NCBI RefSeq assembly: GCF_006715285.1
Contig: NZ_VFMX01000001.1
Location: 3,100,001 to 3,164,000, forward strand
Length of the DNA: 64,000 bases
Reading direction: 5' to 3'
From: Arthrobacter sp. SLBN-83
Lineage (GTDB): Bacteria > Actinomycetota > Actinomycetes > Actinomycetales > Micrococcaceae
The notes under the pieces were generated by a model. The model had not been told where the DNA came from and did no database searches. It saw nothing but the letters and a program-made list of their open reading frames with translations. Position 1 is the stretch's first letter. Each line of letters opens with the position of its first letter. The position numbers and the translations under genes are program-made. Shown piece by piece: positions 28,944-38,260 of this stretch.

Positions 28944-30269
28944 ATGAGTAGTGTTCTGACAATCCGCGGCGGTGTCCCGCTTACAGGCCGCGTCAGCGTC
29001 CGTGGGGCAAAGAATCTTGTCCCCAAGGCAATGGTTGCGGCGTTGCTGGGCAACGAACCTTCGGTGTTGCGGAACGTGCCGGAAATCAAGGACGTGGAGG
29101 TGGTCACCTCCCTACTCCAGCTGCACGGCGTGACTGTGGAGAAAGACCCGATCAACGGTGATCTCACCCTCGACCCCAAGGCGGCCAAGACGGCGCCCAG
29201 CACGGCCATCGACGCGCACGCCGGAGACTCGCGCATCCCCATCCTGCTGTGCGGGCCGCTGATCCACGCGATCGGCGAAGCCTTCATCCCCGACCTGGGC
29301 GGCTGCAAGATCGGCGACCGCCCCATCGACTACCACCTGGACGTCCTGCGCCAGTTCGGCGCCGTGGTGGAGAAACGCCCGGGCGGCATCCACATCTCCG
29401 CGCCCAAGGGACTGCACGGAGCCAAGATCTCGCTGCCGTACCCGTCCGTGGGCGCCACCGAGCAGGTCCTGCTGAGCGCCACCCGCGCCGAGGGCATCAC
29501 CGAACTGTCCGGCGCAGCCACCGAGCCGGAAATCGTCGACCTCATTGCGGTACTGCAGAAGATGGGTGCCATCATCAGCGTCCAGACGGACCGCACCATC
29601 CGCATTGAGGGCGTCCGCGACCTTGGCGGCTACAACCACCGTGCCCTCTCGGACCGCAACGAGTCGGCTTCCTGGGCATCAGCTGCGCTGGTGACCCGCG
29701 GCGACATCTTCGTCGAGGGTGCATCCCAGCGCGACATGATGACGTTCCTGAACACCTACCGCAAGGTGGGCGGCGGCATGGACATCGGCGAGGACGGCAT
29801 CCGGTTCTACCACAAGGGCGGAAAGCTCAACCCGCTGGTCCTTGAAACGGACGTCCACCCCGGCTTCATGACGGACTGGCAGCAGCCGCTCGTGGTGGCA
29901 CTCACCCAGGCCGAGGGCGTCTCGATCGTCCACGAAACGGTGTACGAGAACCGGTTCGGCTTCACCGACGCCCTGATCCGCATGGGCGCCAGCATCCAGG
30001 TCCACCGGGAGTGCCTGGGCAGTGTTCCGTGCCGGTTCGGCCAGCGGAACTTCCTGCACTCAGCCGTGATTTCGGGCCCTACCCAGCTCAAGGGAACCGA
30101 CATCGACGTTCCGGACCTGCGCGGCGGCTTCAGCCACCTGATCGCCGCCCTGGCCGCCACCGGAACCTCACGGGTCACCGGCATCGACATCATCAACCGC
30201 GGTTACGAGCGTTTCACCGAGAAGCTCGCTGGACTCGGTGCCGATTTCGACATCACCACCACGAAGTAG
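28944..30269 (+). CDS. murA: UDP-N-acetylglucosamine 1-carboxyvinyltransferase
   Basis: Transfers enolpyruvate from PEP to UDP-GlcNAc, the first committed step of peptidoglycan synthesis and the fosfomycin target. It has 441 residues with EPSP-synthase fold. N-terminal GAKNLVPKAMVAALLG carries the conserved Lys. The catalytic cysteine is present in LGGCKIGDRP near residue 121 (mycobacteria have Asp here), so the enzyme should be of the fosfomycin-sensitive type unless protected otherwise. ATG 28944 has GAGGAAA upstream. A weak TATGCT (28884-28889) may be the -10. It starts a murA-plsC-gpsA-ddl run. Confidence 0.95.
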   Translation: MSSVLTIRGGVPLTGRVSVRGAKNLVPKAMVAALLGNEPSVLRNVPEIKDVEVVTSLLQLHGVTVEKDPINGDLTLDPKAAKTAPSTAIDAHAGDSRIPILLCGPLIHAIGEAFIPDLGGCKIGDRPIDYHLDVLRQFGAVVEKRPGGIHISAPKGLHGAKISLPYPSVGATEQVLLSATRAEGITELSGAATEPEIVDLIAVLQKMGAIISVQTDRTIRIEGVRDLGGYNHRALSDRNESASWASAALVTRGDIFVEGASQRDMMTFLNTYRKVGGGMDIGEDGIRFYHKGGKLNPLVLETDVHPGFMTDWQQPLVVALTQAEGVSIVHETVYENRFGFTDALIRMGASIQVHRECLGSVPCRFGQRNFLHSAVISGPTQLKGTDIDVPDLRGGFSHLIAALAATGTSRVTGIDIINRGYERFTEKLAGLGADFDITTTK

Positions 30270-30278
30270 AGCGGGACT

Positions 30279-31049
30279 GTGAAGGAATCTGCCAAGAGCA
30301 GGGCCACGTTTGTGTTCATCGCCGGCATCGCCCGGCCCTTGTTGAACCTGATGATGTCCAAGACGTGGGAGGGCACCGACAAACTTCCCGCCAGCGGCTT
30401 CATCGCCGCGCCCAACCACTGCACCGAAATCGACCCGCTGGTGGTGGGCCACATGCTCTACAACCAGAGGCGTGCGCCGCATTTCCTCGCCAAGGCATCG
30501 CTGTTCAAGGTGCCCGGCCTTGGCCCGCTCCTGAAAGCCACCAAGCAGGTGCCGGTGGAGCGTTCGACAGCGGGAGCGAACCGGTCGCTGCAGGTGGCAC
30601 AGGAGATCGTGGCTGAGGGTGGTGCCATCATCATCTACCCCGAGGGCACGCTGACCCGCGATCCTGACCTGTGGCCGATGAAAGGACACACGGGCGCTGC
30701 CCGGCTCGCCCTCGAAGGTGGAATTCCGGTGGTGCCCATCGCCCACTGGGGTGCGCACGAGGTGTTCCCCCGGTACGGCAAGCGTTTCCACCTGTTCCCG
30801 CGGAAGCGTTCTCGGGTCGTGGTGGGGGATCCGGTGGACCTGAGCGCGTTCAGCGGCCGTCCCCTGGACAAGGCAACGCTGACGGAGGCCACGGACGTGA
30901 TCATGGACGCAATCACGGCGCTTCTTGCCGGCCTGCGCGGTGAGCAGCCGCCGGCGGAACGCTGGGACCCGGCCAAGCAACATCAGGCCAAGCATGGGCG
31001 TTTCGTGGAACGCGGACAGCAGCCCGGTGCGGGAACGGAAGCTCCGTGA
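30279..31049 (+). CDS. plsC: 1-acyl-sn-glycerol-3-phosphate acyltransferase
   Basis: Second acylation of glycerol-3-phosphate to phosphatidic acid. It has 256 residues with the HX4D motif NHCTEID and the block III motif YPEGTLTRD (EGT[RL] type), and a single hydrophobic N-terminal segment (FVFIAGIARPLLNLM). The C-terminal 40 residues are polar and variable. Start is GTG 30279, nine bases after murA. The stop overlaps the gpsA start (GTGA). Next to gpsA it makes a phospholipid-head unit. Confidence 0.9.
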   Translation: MKESAKSRATFVFIAGIARPLLNLMMSKTWEGTDKLPASGFIAAPNHCTEIDPLVVGHMLYNQRRAPHFLAKASLFKVPGLGPLLKATKQVPVERSTAGANRSLQVAQEIVAEGGAIIIYPEGTLTRDPDLWPMKGHTGAARLALEGGIPVVPIAHWGAHEVFPRYGKRFHLFPRKRSRVVVGDPVDLSAFSGRPLDKATLTEATDVIMDAITALLAGLRGEQPPAERWDPAKQHQAKHGRFVERGQQPGAGTEAP

Positions 31050-32095
31050 CCACTGACGCAAAGCCGGGAGCGGCCCGCACGGTGGCCGTACTTGGTGCCG
31101 GATCATGGGGGACCACCTTCGCGAAGATCCTCGCGGACGCAGCCATCGCCACCGGGACGCAGCGTGCCATCAAGCTGTGGGGCAGGCGCGCCGAGGTGGT
31201 GGAGGAGATCAACACCAGCCACCGCAACAGCGACTACCTCAAGGACATCGTCCTGCCGGAGAGCATCACGGCGTCCACCGACGTCCGCCAGGTGCTGGCA
31301 GGGGCCGAACTTGTGGTGGTTGCCGTTCCGGCCCAGTCACTGCGCCCCCAGTTGCGGGAGTGGAAGGACATGATCGCCCCCGGCGCCGTCGTCGTCTCCC
31401 TTATGAAAGGCCTGGAGCTGGGAACGGACGCCCGGATGAGCGAGGTGATCAGCCAGGAACTGGGACTGCCGCTGGAACGCATCGCCGTCGTCTCCGGACC
31501 CAACCTCGCCATGGAAATTGCCCGCGAGGAGCCCACGGCATCCGTGGTGGCCTGCACGGACTCCGCCACGGCCGGCTGGCTTGCCAGGACCTGCACCGCC
31601 CCCTATTTCCGGCCGTACACCACCACGGACGTCGTTGGCGTCGAAATCGGCGGCATCGTCAAGAACGTGATCGCGCTGGCCGTGGGAATCTGCGAGGGCA
31701 AGGAGATGGGGGACAACACCAAGGCCTCGGTGATTACCCGGGGGCTCGCGGAAACGTCCCGCCTCGCGCTGGCGCTGGGCGGCGAGGCCAAAACCATGGC
31801 CGGACTCGCCGGCCTGGGCGATCTCGTGGCAACCTGTTCGTCCGCGCTGTCCCGGAACCATACCGCCGGCAGGCTGCTGGGCCAGGGCCTGACGCTGGAG
31901 GAGGTGGGCCGCAAAATGACCCAGACCGCCGAAGGCATCAAGTCAGGCCAGGCCGTCCATGAACTCGCCGGCAAGCTCGGCGTCGAGATGCCCATTACTG
32001 CCGCCGTTGTGGCGGTGCTGGCAGGCAAGCTGTCCGTTGACCAACTGGGGCCGGTTCTGCTGTCCCGGGAATTGAAACCTGAAGGCGATTACTGA
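31046..32095 (+). CDS. gpsA: Glycerol-3-phosphate dehydrogenase [NAD(P)+]
   Basis: Reduces dihydroxyacetone phosphate to sn-glycerol-3-phosphate for phospholipids. It has 349 residues. The Rossmann motif VAVLGAGSWGTTFAKIL starts near residue 11, VVSLMKGLE follows, and the catalytic Lys is in IGGIVKNVIALAVGIC near residue 205, then GDNTKASVITRGLAE. GTG 31046 overlaps the plsC stop. ddl follows after two bases. Confidence 0.95.
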   Translation: MTTDAKPGAARTVAVLGAGSWGTTFAKILADAAIATGTQRAIKLWGRRAEVVEEINTSHRNSDYLKDIVLPESITASTDVRQVLAGAELVVVAVPAQSLRPQLREWKDMIAPGAVVVSLMKGLELGTDARMSEVISQELGLPLERIAVVSGPNLAMEIAREEPTASVVACTDSATAGWLARTCTAPYFRPYTTTDVVGVEIGGIVKNVIALAVGICEGKEMGDNTKASVITRGLAETSRLALALGGEAKTMAGLAGLGDLVATCSSALSRNHTAGRLLGQGLTLEEVGRKMTQTAEGIKSGQAVHELAGKLGVEMPITAAVVAVLAGKLSVDQLGPVLLSRELKPEGDY

Positions 32096-32097
32096 CC

Positions 32098-33246
32098 ATG
32101 TCCCAAGACACAAACACCCACGGGGAAACGGCCTCCAGCAGGAAACCGCGCGTTGCCGTGCTCTTCGGCGGACGCTCCAGCGAGCATGCCGTGAGCTGCG
32201 TGACCGCCGCCGGTGTCCTGGGCGCGATCAACAAGGACAAGTACGAGGTGATCCCCATTGGGATCGCCAAGACCGGCCAGTGGGTCCTTGCCCCGGCGGA
32301 AACGGCCGAGTGGTCCCTCGCGGCATCAGCCCTCCCCGAGGTGGTGCCGTCCTCGGAGACCGTCACCCTGGCAGAGATCGGCGGGGAACACCAGCTGATT
32401 GTGGCGTCGCCCAACCAGGTTCCGCAGGAACTGGGCGCCGTGGACGTTGTCTTCCCGCTGCTGCACGGCCCGTTCGGCGAGGACGGCACCATCCAGGGGC
32501 TCCTGGAATTGTCGGACACCCGGTACGTTGGCGCGGGAGTCCTGGCCTCCGCTGTCGGTATGGACAAGCACTACATGAAGGTTGTTTTCGAAGCTGCCGG
32601 GCTCCGCGTCGGTCCCTATGTGGTCGTGACGGACCGGCAGTGGCGCAAGGACCCCGAGTCCGTGCGGAAGCAGGTGGACCGGCTGGGGTTCCCCGTGTTC
32701 GTCAAGCCGGCCCGCGCAGGCTCCTCGATGGGCATCTCAAAGGTGGACTCCCTGGAGGAGTTGGACGCCGCCATCGAAGAAGCCCGCCGGCACGACCTCA
32801 AACTGGTGATCGAAGCCGGGATTGTGGGACGCGAGATCGAATGCGCAGTACTGGAAGGCAGGGGCACCGACGCGCCCCGGACTTCCATGCCGGGCGAAAT
32901 CGCGGTATCCGGCGGAAACCATGAGTTTTACGACTTCAACGCCAAGTACGTCGAGGATGATGCCGCGTCCCTGAGCTGCCCGGCGGACATCCCGGCCGAG
33001 GCCATCTCCCGGGTCCGGGAACTGGCGGCCACCGCGTTCGACGCCGTGGGAGCCGAGGGTCTGAGCCGCGTGGACTTCTTCTATACGCCCGAGGGTGAGC
33101 TGATCATCAACGAGATCAACACCATGCCCGGCTTCACGCCCAAGAGCATGTACCCGCAGATGTGGGCAGCCTCCGGGCTGGAATACGCGGAGCTGATCGA
33201 CGAGCTCATCTACTTGGCGTTGAACCGCAAAACCGGCCTCCGCTAA
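32098..33246 (+). CDS. ddl: D-alanine--D-alanine ligase
   Basis: ATP-grasp ligase making the D-Ala-D-Ala terminus of peptidoglycan precursors. It has 382 residues. Visible: VLFGGRSSEHAVSCVTAAGV, LLHGPFGEDGTIQGLLEL, VKPARAGSSMGISKV (ATP-binding), and EINTMPGFTPKSMYPQMW (metal/substrate). The Tyr expected for a D-Ala-specific ligase rather than D-lactate type was not checked by alignment. Last of murA-plsC-gpsA-ddl and convergent with the DUF3515 gene. Confidence 0.95.
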   Translation: MSQDTNTHGETASSRKPRVAVLFGGRSSEHAVSCVTAAGVLGAINKDKYEVIPIGIAKTGQWVLAPAETAEWSLAASALPEVVPSSETVTLAEIGGEHQLIVASPNQVPQELGAVDVVFPLLHGPFGEDGTIQGLLELSDTRYVGAGVLASAVGMDKHYMKVVFEAAGLRVGPYVVVTDRQWRKDPESVRKQVDRLGFPVFVKPARAGSSMGISKVDSLEELDAAIEEARRHDLKLVIEAGIVGREIECAVLEGRGTDAPRTSMPGEIAVSGGNHEFYDFNAKYVEDDAASLSCPADIPAEAISRVRELAATAFDAVGAEGLSRVDFFYTPEGELIINEINTMPGFTPKSMYPQMWAASGLEYAELIDELIYLALNRKTGLR

Positions 33247-33247
33247 T

Positions 33248-33303
33248 CCCCACGGGCACCCTAACCTCGCTTCGCTTCGGCCAGGGGACCCTGCCCGCGT
33301 GGG
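33248..33303. repeat. Structured GC-rich element between ddl and DUF3515 gene
   Basis: cccacgggca (33249-33258) pairs with tgcccgcgtggg (33292-33303) with a 2-nt bulge, enclosing a small caggg-ga-ccctg hairpin and the direct repeat cgcttcgcttcg. Position between convergent genes suggests a terminator, but there is no T run; it could also be a dispersed intergenic palindrome. Confidence 0.45.
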
Positions 33304-33335
33304 CCCACCCAGCCGGCGGTTGAGCCTGTCGGAAC

Positions 33336-33839
33336 CTACTGGCTCTTCGGCAGGTTCTGCAGGTCCTCCTGGCCCACGCAGTTCCGGACGGATGGAACCT
33401 TCGCCGCCGCTGCGGCCAGGTCCGCCAGCACTGTTGCTGAACTGATCTTGTCCGGGTCCATCAGGATTTCCGTGGCGGGTTCCCGGCCGTAGGTGGTCAG
33501 CGTCCAGACCGGATCGCCTTCCTTGATGACCCAGTCGACCCCGTTGACGGTGACGCAGCGGTCGGTGGTGGGCCCTGGCACGTTGACGCCGCAGCGCAGG
33601 ATGACCAGCGAGGGATCGCCCCAGGCCGCGGTGCCCTGGCTGTTGGTCTTCCGCAGCTTTGAATCGCCGATGGAATCGGGCAGTGCCAGCATCATCGGCG
33701 CACAGGCCGGGTTGGCGGCGTCCTTGGCGGCTGTGACGTCCACTGCGGGTGAGCAGGCGGTCAGGGAAAGGGCCGCGACTGCCCCCACCACCGCCATCCT
33801 GGCGGCGCGGGCGGACAGGGGCAGGTGGGGCTGGTGCAT
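33336..33839 (-). CDS. DUF3515 family lipoprotein
   Basis: 167 residues. The N-terminal signal has a lipobox LTAC (cysteine near residue 29), so it is predicted to be lipid-anchored outside the membrane. The rest is a small Cys-containing domain with ILRCGVNVPGPT, CVTVNGVDWVI and VRNCVGQ, typical of the actinobacterial DUF3515 family that neighbours thiL. Function unknown. Divergent from thiL; both appear leaderless. Confidence 0.88.
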   Translation of the reverse strand: MHQPHLPLSARAARMAVVGAVAALSLTACSPAVDVTAAKDAANPACAPMMLALPDSIGDSKLRKTNSQGTAAWGDPSLVILRCGVNVPGPTTDRCVTVNGVDWVIKEGDPVWTLTTYGREPATEILMDPDKISSATVLADLAAAAAKVPSVRNCVGQEDLQNLPKSQ

Positions 33840-33845
33840 GCTTCC

Positions 33846-33851
33846 AGCCTA
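33846..33851 (-). promoter_or_regulatory. -10 box of the DUF3515 gene (leaderless)
   Basis: TAGGCT on the minus strand, six bases (ggaagc) before the ATG. Confidence 0.5.
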
Positions 33852-33896
33852 TCGCCGCCTCCGTCCCCGCCCGGACACAATGTCAGTCCGGCGCGG

Positions 33897-33902
33897 TAGC
33901 GT
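33897..33902 (+). promoter_or_regulatory. -10 box of thiL (leaderless)
   Basis: TAGCGT, six bases (agtggc) before GTG 33909; 45 bp from the divergent -10 of the DUF3515 gene. Confidence 0.5.
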
Positions 33903-33908
33903 AGTGGC

Positions 33909-34955
33909 GTGCCTGAAGACCTCCGTAACCGCGTTGACCGCCAGCCCACCGTCGCCGGCCTTTCCGAAGCCGACCTGCTGGCCCGGATCTTTCCGCGCCT
34001 CCAGATGGAGGCCGGGCACGCCGCCAGCACGCTGCTGGGACCCGGGGATGACGCCGCCGTCGTCGCCGCCCCGGACGGAAGAACGGTCATCAGCATCGAC
34101 ACCCAGGTCCAGGACCAGGATTTCCGGCTCCAGTGGCCCAACGGCTACCGCACCACCGGATTCGACGTCGGCTGGAAAGCGGCCGCGCAGAACCTTAGCG
34201 ACATCAATGCCATGGGGGCACAGGCAACGTCCATGGTGGTCAGCCTCACGCTTCCCGTTGACACGCCCGTGAGCTGGGTGGAGGACCTGGCGGACGGGCT
34301 CACGGCCGGAATCCGGGAGCTGGGGGCTGTCCGCTGTTCGGTGGCCGGCGGGGACCTGGGCCGCGGGCGGGAGATTTCGGTGACGGTGGCGGTGCTGGGA
34401 ACGCTCGACGGCGGCCGGCCGGTCCTCCGCTCCGGCGCCCAGGCCGGGGACATCCTGGCGCTGGCCGGCACGGTGGGCCATGCTGCGGCGGGGCTGGCCC
34501 TGCTCGAAGCGGATGTCCCCGCGGACACGCTGGGCCCGGCCGAGCGTGTCTTCCTGGACCTGCAGTGCCGTCCCCGTCCGCCGCTGGCGGCGGGTCCGGC
34601 AGCGCGGGCCGCAGGGGCCACGGCAATGCTCGACATCTCGGATGGGCTCCTGCGTGACGGCAGGAGGCTGGCTGCCGCCAGCAATGTCACCGTCGCCCTC
34701 GACCCGGCGCGCCTCGCCGAACTGGCGGAGGTCCTGGCCCCTGCGGCCGCCCTGCTGGGTGCCGATCCGGAACAGTGGGTGCTGGGCGGCGGTGAGGACC
34801 ACGGGCTGTTGGCCACATTCCCCGCCGATGTTCAGCTGCCACCCGGATTCACTGCGCTAGGCTCGATACATGCACTCGGTACCGACGATGGCCCGGGCGT
34901 CCTGACAGCGGGCCGGGCCGCGGACAGCGGGGGATGGGATCACTTTGCACACTAA
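33909..34955 (+). CDS. thiL: Thiamine-monophosphate kinase
   Basis: Phosphorylates thiamine monophosphate to the cofactor TPP. It has 348 residues with the AIR-synthase-like fold. Seen are GPGDDAAVVAAPDGRTVISI, SDINAMGAQATSMVVSLTL with metal-binding Asp, VAGGDLGRGREI, and AMLDISDGLLRDGRRLA. Product TPP is the ligand of the riboswitch ahead of thiC in this window, although the two genes are 28 kb apart. Its end overlaps the DAK2 gene start by 11 bases. Confidence 0.93.
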   Translation: MPEDLRNRVDRQPTVAGLSEADLLARIFPRLQMEAGHAASTLLGPGDDAAVVAAPDGRTVISIDTQVQDQDFRLQWPNGYRTTGFDVGWKAAAQNLSDINAMGAQATSMVVSLTLPVDTPVSWVEDLADGLTAGIRELGAVRCSVAGGDLGRGREISVTVAVLGTLDGGRPVLRSGAQAGDILALAGTVGHAAAGLALLEADVPADTLGPAERVFLDLQCRPRPPLAAGPAARAAGATAMLDISDGLLRDGRRLAAASNVTVALDPARLAELAEVLAPAAALLGADPEQWVLGGGEDHGLLATFPADVQLPPGFTALGSIHALGTDDGPGVLTAGRAADSGGWDHFAH

Positions 34956-35964
34956 GGTTGCCGCCAACGCGCTGGCGATGAAGAGGTGGCTGGGCAAGGC
35001 TGAAACTGCCCTGGGAAACCACAGCGACCGGCTGAACGCCATCAACATCTTCCCGGTAGCCGACGGCGATACGGGTACCAACCTGTACCTCACCGTCCGC
35101 GCTGCGGCCCGTTCCCTGGTGCTTGGCGAAGACCAGCCCGCCCCGGTCGACGTCGGGGAAGTCCTGGCCACCGCCGGGCAGGCAGCCATGGAGGAGGCCC
35201 GCGGAAACTCCGGAACGCTTTTCTCGGTGTTCCTCTGCGCTGCGGCCGAGCCATTGGCCGGACACACCCGGATGACGTCCACGCTCCTCGCCGCAGCCCT
35301 CAACCGTGCCCAGATCCGCGCTTGGTCCGCCCTGAGCGATCCCGTTCCCGGAACCATGCTGTCCGTCATGGAAGCGGCAGCCCGTGCGGCAGCCGCCGTG
35401 GACGCCGGCCAGGACGGCGATGACAGCAACCATGCCCTGGGGCTCACCCTCGATGCCGCCGTGGAGGGAGCGCTGGCCGCGGTGGTCCACACCGAGGAGC
35501 AGCTCGATGCGCTGCAGACGGCCCGGGTGGTGGACGCGGGCGGCGTGGGCATGCTGCTGATCCTCGACTGCCTCCGGTCCGCCGTGATGGGCCAGGAACT
35601 CCAGGACGAGCTCCTCGACGGGCTGCATGGCTACGACGTTTCAGATCCGCACATCCACGCTTCCATGCCGGACGACGACGGCGTGGAGGTCATGTGCACC
35701 ATCACCCTCTCACCCCTGAATGCGGCCACCCTGCGGCAGCGGCTCGACGAGATCGGCGAGTCCGTGATCATGAGCCAGGTGGGCAGTGGCCCGGACCCTG
35801 ACGGCAACTACCGGTGGCGGGTCCACGTGCACGTCCGGGACCCGGACCCGGCGGTGGGCATCATCCGGTCCCTCGGCGAGCCGTCCCAGATCAGCATCAG
35901 TGAGCTGGCGCTTCCCCGGGACCCGGCCGTGGATGCGGTGAATACCGGCGGGCATGAACGCTGA
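34945..35964 (+). CDS. DAK2 (DhaL-like kinase) domain protein, short FakA-like form
   Basis: 339 residues. The DhaL-type kinase domain shows NAINIFPVADGDTGTNLYLT, with the conserved Asp metal ligands, and EARGNSGTLFSVFL. The following region EVMCTITLSPLNAATLRQ to RWRVHVHVRDPDPA matches the middle domain of the fatty-acid kinase FakA. FakA proteins are about 550 residues; the C-terminal roughly 200 residues are absent, and recG starts within the last codons. The FakA-recG order is also seen in Firmicutes. TTG 34945 is the only start that keeps the N-terminus and overlaps thiL; ATG 34978 is an alternative. Fatty-acid kinase activity is inference. Confidence 0.8.
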   Translation: MHTKVAANALAMKRWLGKAETALGNHSDRLNAINIFPVADGDTGTNLYLTVRAAARSLVLGEDQPAPVDVGEVLATAGQAAMEEARGNSGTLFSVFLCAAAEPLAGHTRMTSTLLAAALNRAQIRAWSALSDPVPGTMLSVMEAAARAAAAVDAGQDGDDSNHALGLTLDAAVEGALAAVVHTEEQLDALQTARVVDAGGVGMLLILDCLRSAVMGQELQDELLDGLHGYDVSDPHIHASMPDDDGVEVMCTITLSPLNAATLRQRLDEIGESVIMSQVGSGPDPDGNYRWRVHVHVRDPDPAVGIIRSLGEPSQISISELALPRDPAVDAVNTGGHER

Positions 35965-38221
35965 GCTGGACCTGGCCCTTGAACGGCGGATCGGAAAAAG
36001 GTCCGCCGCGGTCATCGAGAAACACCTCGGCATCACCACCGTCGAAGGCCTGCTTAATTACTTTCCCCGCCGTTACCTGACCCGCGGTGAACTGACCCCC
36101 ATCAGCGAGCTTCCGCTCGACGAGGAAGTCACCCTGATTGCCCGGGTGCTGTCCAGCACCACCCGGCATATGCAGGCACGCCGCGGAACCATCACGGACG
36201 TCATTGTTTCCGACGACGACGGGCAGCAGGGGCTGCGGCTGGTGGGAGGCCAGGACTACCGCGGCAAGGTCCCCGGGACGCTGAAGATCAGTTTCTTCAA
36301 CGGCTATAAGGCAAAGACAGAACTCCTGCAGGGCCGGCGCGCGCTGTTTTCCGGAAAGGTCACGCGTTTCAAAGGTCAGCTGGGCCTCACCAACCCGGAT
36401 TTCCTCATCCTGGACGAGGATCCTTTCGCGCCGGGCAGTGGCGATGCGGAGAAACTGGCAGCCATGCCCATTCCGGTGTATCCGGCCACGGCCAAGCTAC
36501 CCAGCTGGAAGATCCAGAAGGTGATCGCCACACTGCTGGAAACCGCGGATCTTGGCTCGTTGGCGGACCCGCTTCCGCAGGCAGTGGCAGCCCGGGAGGG
36601 CTTCCTTCCCATAGCGGACGCCTACCGGCTCATCCATGCGCCTGAAACGGCGGCTGACTGGCAACGCGCCAGGGACCGGCTCCGCTACCAGGAAGCCTTG
36701 GTGCTGCAGTCCGCGCTTGCCCGCCGCCGTGCGCAACTCGCCGCGGAGGAGGCCACCGCGCGGCGCCCAGCCAGCGAAGGCATCCTGTCCGCGTTCGACC
36801 AAAACCTGCCCTTCACCCTCACAGCCGGCCAGGCCGCCGTCGGGAAGACCCTTGCAACGGAACTTGCGCAGGACACTCCCATGAACCGGCTGCTGCAGGG
36901 CGAGGTCGGTTCGGGCAAGACGCTCGTGGCGCTGCGGGCCATGCTCCAGGTTGTGGACGCCGGGGGACAGGCCGCGCTGCTGGCCCCCACCGAGGTGCTG
37001 GCCGCCCAGCACTACGACTCCATCCGGCGCACCCTTGGGCCGCTGTCCAGCGACGGACTCCTGGGCGGACTGGCCGGTAGCGGGTCCTCGGTCCAGGTCA
37101 CGCTGCTGACGGGGTCCATGCCCACTGCCGCCCGGAAGCAGGCCCTGCTGGATGCAGCCTCCGGCACGGCGGGAATCATCATCGGCACCCACGCCCTGCT
37201 CAGCGACAACGTGTCCTTTTACGACCTCGGCCTGATCGTGGTGGACGAACAGCACCGTTTCGGTGTGGAACAGCGCGACGCCCTGCGTGCGAAGGCCCGG
37301 AAGCCGCCGCACCTCCTGGTGATGACTGCCACTCCCATTCCCCGCACCGTTGCCATGACCGTGTTTGGCGACCTCGAAACTTCCACCCTCGACGAGCTGC
37401 CTAAAGGCAGGGGCCCGATCACCACGCACCTTGTCGGCCTTGCCGAGAACCCCGCCTGGGCCGGGCGGATCTGGGCCCGTGCGCGGGAGGAAATTAACGC
37501 CGGACACCAGGTGTATGTGGTCTGCCCCAAGATTGGAACGGACGACGACGGCGACTTCAGTCCGGGGGAAGCGGCGCCACCGGGGGCGGAGGCGGAGGAG
37601 GGCCGGGAGCTCGCGTCTGTCACCGCCGTCGTGGATTACCTGCTGGCCGAGCCCTCGTTGGCAGGGGTTCGCCTGGCCCCGCTCCATGGGCGCCAGGATC
37701 CGGAGCTGAAAACGGACACCATGGCCGGGTTTACCGCCAACCGGATCAAGCTGCTGGTTTCCACTACCGTGATCGAGGTGGGCGTGGACGTGCACAACGC
37801 CACCTTGATGGTCATCCTGGATGCCGACAGGTTCGGGATCTCCCAGCTGCACCAGCTCCGCGGCCGCGTGGGCCGCGGCGGCCTGCCCGGAACCTGCCTG
37901 CTGGTCACTGCCTTGGAACCGGGCCACCCCAGCCGGCGGCGGCTGGAAGCCGTGGCTGCGACCACGGATGGTTTTGTCCTGTCGCAGGAGGACCTCAAGC
38001 TACGGCGTGAAGGCGACATCCTGGGCGCATCGCAGTCCGGCGGACGGTCGGCCCTGAAGCTGCTGAGGGTCCTTGAGCATGAAGACGTTATTGCCCGGGC
38101 CAGGGAAGATGCCCAGGCAATAGTCGGCACCGATCCGTTGCTGTCCGGGCATCCCGAACTTGCCGATGCCATCGAAAAGTACCTGAACCCCGAGAAGGAG
38201 GCGTTCCTTGAACGCGGTTAG
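35954..38221 (+). CDS. recG: ATP-dependent DNA helicase RecG
   Basis: Remodels stalled forks and branched DNA. It has 755 residues. The N-terminal wedge/OB domain includes LLNYFPRRYLTRGELTPI. Walker A is QGEVGSGKTLVAL near residue 318, DExH box DEQHRFGVEQR near 430, motif III TATPIPRT, and motif VI QLRGRVGRGGLPGTCLL. An acidic insertion (about residues 530-545, GEAAPPGAEAEEG) lies in helicase domain 2. ATG 35954 overlaps the DAK2 gene by 11 bases. Confidence 0.96.
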   Translation: MNAELDLALERRIGKRSAAVIEKHLGITTVEGLLNYFPRRYLTRGELTPISELPLDEEVTLIARVLSSTTRHMQARRGTITDVIVSDDDGQQGLRLVGGQDYRGKVPGTLKISFFNGYKAKTELLQGRRALFSGKVTRFKGQLGLTNPDFLILDEDPFAPGSGDAEKLAAMPIPVYPATAKLPSWKIQKVIATLLETADLGSLADPLPQAVAAREGFLPIADAYRLIHAPETAADWQRARDRLRYQEALVLQSALARRRAQLAAEEATARRPASEGILSAFDQNLPFTLTAGQAAVGKTLATELAQDTPMNRLLQGEVGSGKTLVALRAMLQVVDAGGQAALLAPTEVLAAQHYDSIRRTLGPLSSDGLLGGLAGSGSSVQVTLLTGSMPTAARKQALLDAASGTAGIIIGTHALLSDNVSFYDLGLIVVDEQHRFGVEQRDALRAKARKPPHLLVMTATPIPRTVAMTVFGDLETSTLDELPKGRGPITTHLVGLAENPAWAGRIWARAREEINAGHQVYVVCPKIGTDDDGDFSPGEAAPPGAEAEEGRELASVTAVVDYLLAEPSLAGVRLAPLHGRQDPELKTDTMAGFTANRIKLLVSTTVIEVGVDVHNATLMVILDADRFGISQLHQLRGRVGRGGLPGTCLLVTALEPGHPSRRRLEAVAATTDGFVLSQEDLKLRREGDILGASQSGGRSALKLLRVLEHEDVIARAREDAQAIVGTDPLLSGHPELADAIEKYLNPEKEAFLERG

Positions 38222-38260
38222 CAATGAAAGCCCGGCGGGCGCGGGATTGCGGTGGGCGCG

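Noticed and set aside
28944..30269. MurA with the mycobacterial Asp substitution (natural fosfomycin resistance)
   Set aside because: The catalytic cysteine is present in LGGCKIGDR.
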